Source of the DNA: an uncultured Oscillospiraceae bacterium | Lineage (GTDB): Bacteria > Bacillota > Clostridia > Oscillospirales > Oscillospiraceae | Reading direction: 5' to 3' | DNA length: 64,000 nt | NCBI GenBank assembly: GCA_910578505.1 | Contig: CAJTPV010000014.1 | Location: 1 to 64,000 of the forward strand | In this document: positions 61,526-64,000 of the stretch, piece after piece | How positions within the stretch are numbered: the stretch's first letter is position 1 | Layout of the letters: the number at the start of each line of letters is the position of its first letter | Program-made: the position numbers and the translations under genes | The notes under the pieces: generated by a model | Seen by the model: only the letters and a program-made list of their open reading frames with translations | Told to the model about the DNA's origin: nothing | The model's database searches: none

Positions 61526-64000
61526 TTAGTTGGCTCTGTGCATAACGGCCTTGCGGACCATGTCGATGGGAATGACCAGGAACGCCAGGACCAGGCAGGT
61601 CAGCCAGCCGGCGGGGCTGAGGGCCTCCACGCTGAGGACCGCGCCGCCGAAGGTGACGAACACGAATTGCAGGACAAAGATCGAGATCATGACCAGCAGG
61701 AAATTCTTATTCCGGTCCAGGCCCTCAAAGACATTGATGTGGGAGGTGCGGGCATTGAAGCCGTTGAAGGTGATGGCCATCATGAAGGTGGCAAAGAGGG
61801 CGGACTTCAGATAGGTGACGTCCACATCGCCGAACAGGTTCCGGATGGCGGGGATAAACAGGATGCCCAGGCAGACGAAGGTGATATACAGGGCGTTGAT
61901 GATGATCTCCACCAGCATCTCCTTGCTGATGATGCTGGCCGAGCGGGGGATGGGCTTCTCCTGCATATACTCCTGCAGCGCCGGCTCGCTGCCGAAGGCA
62001 ATGGCCGCCAGGGTGTCCATGGCCAGATTGATCAGCAGCAGCTGAATCACCGTCATCACAACGTTTTCTCCCAGCATGGGCCCCAGGAAACAGGTCAGCA
62101 CCGCCGCCACGTTCACCGTCAGCTGGAAGATCAGGAACTTGCGGATGCTCTTGAACATGGTCCGGCCATAGAGGATGGCCTTTTCAATGGAGGAGAAGTT
62201 GTCGTCCAGAATGGTGATGTCGCCGGCCTCCTTGGCCACCTCCGTGCCGCTGCCCATGGCGAAGCCCACGTCCGCCTTTTTCAGGGCCGGGGAGTCGTTG
62301 ACGCCGTCGCCGGTCATGCCCACCACCAGGTTCAGCTCCTGGGCGATGCGCACCAGGCGGCTCTTGTCCGAGGGCAGGGCCCGGGAGACCACCCGCAGAT
62401 GGGGCAGGAGCTTTTTCATCTCCTCGTCGCTCTTCTCCGCCATCTCCGGCGACGTGAGGGCCACGTCGTCCGGCGCGGACAGCAGCCCGGCCTCCCTGGC
62501 AATGGCGCAGGCGGTCTCCTTCCGGTCGCCGGTGACCATGACCACCTGGATGCCCGCGCTGCGCACCTCTTTGATGGCCTGGACGGCCTCCTTGCGGACG
62601 TTGTCGCGGATGCTGATAACGCACAGCAGCGTCATCTCGCCGTCCTCGCCGTCCCCCTCCGCCTTGGCCACGGCCAGCAGGCGCATGGAGCGGTTGGCCT
62701 GTTCAAGGGTATAGGCGGCGAGGGCCTGCTTGTCGGTCAGGGCCTGCCGCCGGCCCTTCTCATCGATATAATAGGCGCACTCCTCAATGATCCGCTCCGG
62801 AGCGCCCTTGAGATAGGTCTCGCACTTGCCGCCCCGCTCCATGACCACGCTGGAGCGCTTCTTGTTGGAGTCAAAGGCGCTGAAGCTCTTGACACCCTCC
62901 TTGGTCAGGGAGCCGGCCCTGCCGGCGGCGTTCAGGAAGGCCATCAGGGCCCGGTCCGTGCTGTTGCCGCCGATGATGCTGCCGCCGCTGACGGAGGCGC
63001 TGTTGTTGACGCCCGCGCCAATGACCACATCCGCGGCCAGGGAATCGGGCATCTGGTCCAGGGATTGGAACACCTGCCCATTGCCCGTGGCCAGCTCCAC
63101 CACGGACAGCCTGCCCTCGGTGATGGTGCCGGTCTTGTCGCTGAAGAGGATGCTGAGGCTGCCGGCGGTCTCCAGGCCGTTGATCTTCCGCACCAGCACG
63201 TTGTCCTTAGCCATTTTCAGGCTCTGGAAGGACAGCAGGATGCTGGTCAGCATGGGCAGGCCCTCCGGCACGGCGCAGACGATGATGGTCACCGCCACCG
63301 TCACCGCGTCCATGATCAGGCGAATCCACTCATAGATGCCGCTGGGCACGCTCCCGGACAGCAGGGTCTTCGCCAGCACGCCCACCACGATGGCAATAGC
63401 GCCCACGTAGCCAAAGGTGGAAATCTGCCGGGCCAGCTTGCCCAGCTTCACCTGCAGGGGGGTCTCCCGGGTGTCCTCCTGGACCTCCAGGGCCAGCTCG
63501 CCGAAGAGGGTCTTGTCGCCCACCACCTTGACCTCCATATACGCCTCGCCGCCGCACACCACGGTGCCCCGGTAGGCGTAGAACCGGTTGAGCAGGTCCT
63601 TGATGTCGTAGGATTCACCGCCGGTGCGGGCGGTTTTCTCCGCCTCCTCGGTCTCTCCGTTGAGGGCGGCCTGATCCACCTTGACCATCCCGTCGGCGAT
63701 CTCACCGTCAGCGGGAATCTTATCGCCGGCCTGGAGGAAGACGATATCGCCCACCACCACTTCGCTGACGTGGATTTCCGTCAGCCTGCCGTCCCGGATC
63801 ACCTTGGCGGTCTCCTTGGCCTCCTCCTCCGCCTTCAGAGCGGAGGCCTTGCCCTCCTGCTTGTTCTCGCTGATGGAGGACACGCCGTTGGCCACCAGAA
63901 TTGCGATGAGGATCCCCACCGGCTCGAACCACTCCGCCTGTCCCAGGAAGAACAGCGCCACCTGGACCACCAGGGCCACCAGCAGGATCATCAGCATGGG
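61526..64000 (-). CDS. Calcium-type P-type ATPase (PMCA/SERCA-like), N-terminus outside window
   Basis: About 825 residues are visible and the frame is open at the window end, so the first helices lie beyond it. Motifs: ALNGETEEAEK (variant of TGES), phosphorylation site DKTGTITEG, MTGDGVNDSPALKKADVGFAMG, and a C-terminal cation-transporter domain with about six helices. It most likely exports Ca2+ and shares the strand with the calcium-binding TerD proteins; such pumps recur in ter clusters. A GxxxNGET change in the actuator loop is common in this group. Confidence 0.9.
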   Translation of the reverse strand, partial: PMLMILLVALVVQVALFFLGQAEWFEPVGILIAILVANGVSSISENKQEGKASALKAEEEAKETAKVIRDGRLTEIHVSEVVVGDIVFLQAGDKIPADGEIADGMVKVDQAALNGETEEAEKTARTGGESYDIKDLLNRFYAYRGTVVCGGEAYMEVKVVGDKTLFGELALEVQEDTRETPLQVKLGKLARQISTFGYVGAIAIVVGVLAKTLLSGSVPSGIYEWIRLIMDAVTVAVTIIVCAVPEGLPMLTSILLSFQSLKMAKDNVLVRKINGLETAGSLSILFSDKTGTITEGRLSVVELATGNGQVFQSLDQMPDSLAADVVIGAGVNNSASVSGGSIIGGNSTDRALMAFLNAAGRAGSLTKEGVKSFSAFDSNKKRSSVVMERGGKCETYLKGAPERIIEECAYYIDEKGRRQALTDKQALAAYTLEQANRSMRLLAVAKAEGDGEDGEMTLLCVISIRDNVRKEAVQAIKEVRSAGIQVVMVTGDRKETACAIAREAGLLSAPDDVALTSPEMAEKSDEEMKKLLPHLRVVSRALPSDKSRLVRIAQELNLVVGMTGDGVNDSPALKKADVGFAMGSGTEVAKEAGDITILDDNFSSIEKAILYGRTMFKSIRKFLIFQLTVNVAAVLTCFLGPMLGENVVMTVIQLLLINLAMDTLAAIAFGSEPALQEYMQEKPIPRSASIISKEMLVEIIINALYITFVCLGILFIPAIRNLFGDVDVTYLKSALFATFMMAITFNGFNARTSHINVFEGLDRNKNFLLVMISIFVLQFVFVTFGGAVLSVEALSPAGWLTCLVLAFLVIPIDMVRKAVMHRAN

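Noticed and set aside
1..64000. CRISPR arrays, tRNA or rRNA genes, plasmid or phage origins.
   Set aside because: No regularly spaced repeats, no cloverleaf-like or rRNA sequence and no replication or phage structural genes were seen in the window.

Overview
The window is about 60 percent GC. Its gene content (fused PurL, PurO-type IMP cyclohydrolase, Fe-S type PurF, a Firmicute ter stress cluster, CUT1 sugar transporter without its own ATPase, CsoR/CopA) and its strong GGAGG ribosome sites point to an anaerobic gut Clostridia member, most like the Oscillospiraceae. This is an inference from gene style; there is no rRNA or other marker here.

Layout. 1-401: right end of an ISL3-family insertion sequence. 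545-4870: ssnA-ygfK, part of the anaerobic purine/urate degradation set. 4952-9029 (minus): a signalling module of GAF-HD-GYP protein, CHASE2 class III cyclase and metallo-beta-lactamase-fold hydrolase. 9134-12848: MATE exporter, AraC regulator and an intact treR facing the wreck of a trehalose operon (tail of a PTS EIIA domain plus the two ends of treC). 12920-15932 (minus): csoR-copA copper efflux with an in-frame C-terminal CopZ-like domain that has its own ribosome site. 16199-23742: alpha-galactoside uptake and cleavage (DUF624 protein, ABC transporter, GH36 enzyme, AraC regulator). 23892-27847 (minus): sbcDC. 28079-28372: a compact locus that looks like a par/Fst-type type I toxin-antitoxin system. 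28413-32682 (minus): carAB.

33044-50091 carries every enzyme for IMP synthesis: purE, purC, a 47-codon small ORF, purF, a second PurF-like protein without the catalytic cysteine, purM, purN, purO, purB, a stand-alone AICAR transformylase, then purD and purL. Between the transformylase and purD sits a 2.5-kb AT-rich island holding an Ada-like zinc protein gene split by a 262-bp MITE with ISL3-like ends, an MntA-HepT toxin-antitoxin pair, a GNAT acetyltransferase and a frameshifted second GNAT.

50235-51679 is a frameshifted secreted protein. 51745-64000 (minus) is a tellurite/stress (ter) cluster: calcium-type P-type ATPase (cut by the window end), two plain TerD proteins, an AIM24-type protein, a zinc-ribbon protein, three TerD fusions (with TerA, vWA and a beta-helix-like domain), a phosphoribosyltransferase-TRSP protein, a StiP-like protein, a HAD phosphatase and a class II aldolase. 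The most unusual items are the type I toxin-antitoxin candidate, the small ORF coupled between purC and purF, the Cys-less PurF paralog, the internal CopZ start, and the MITE that pairs with the ISL3 element at the window start.
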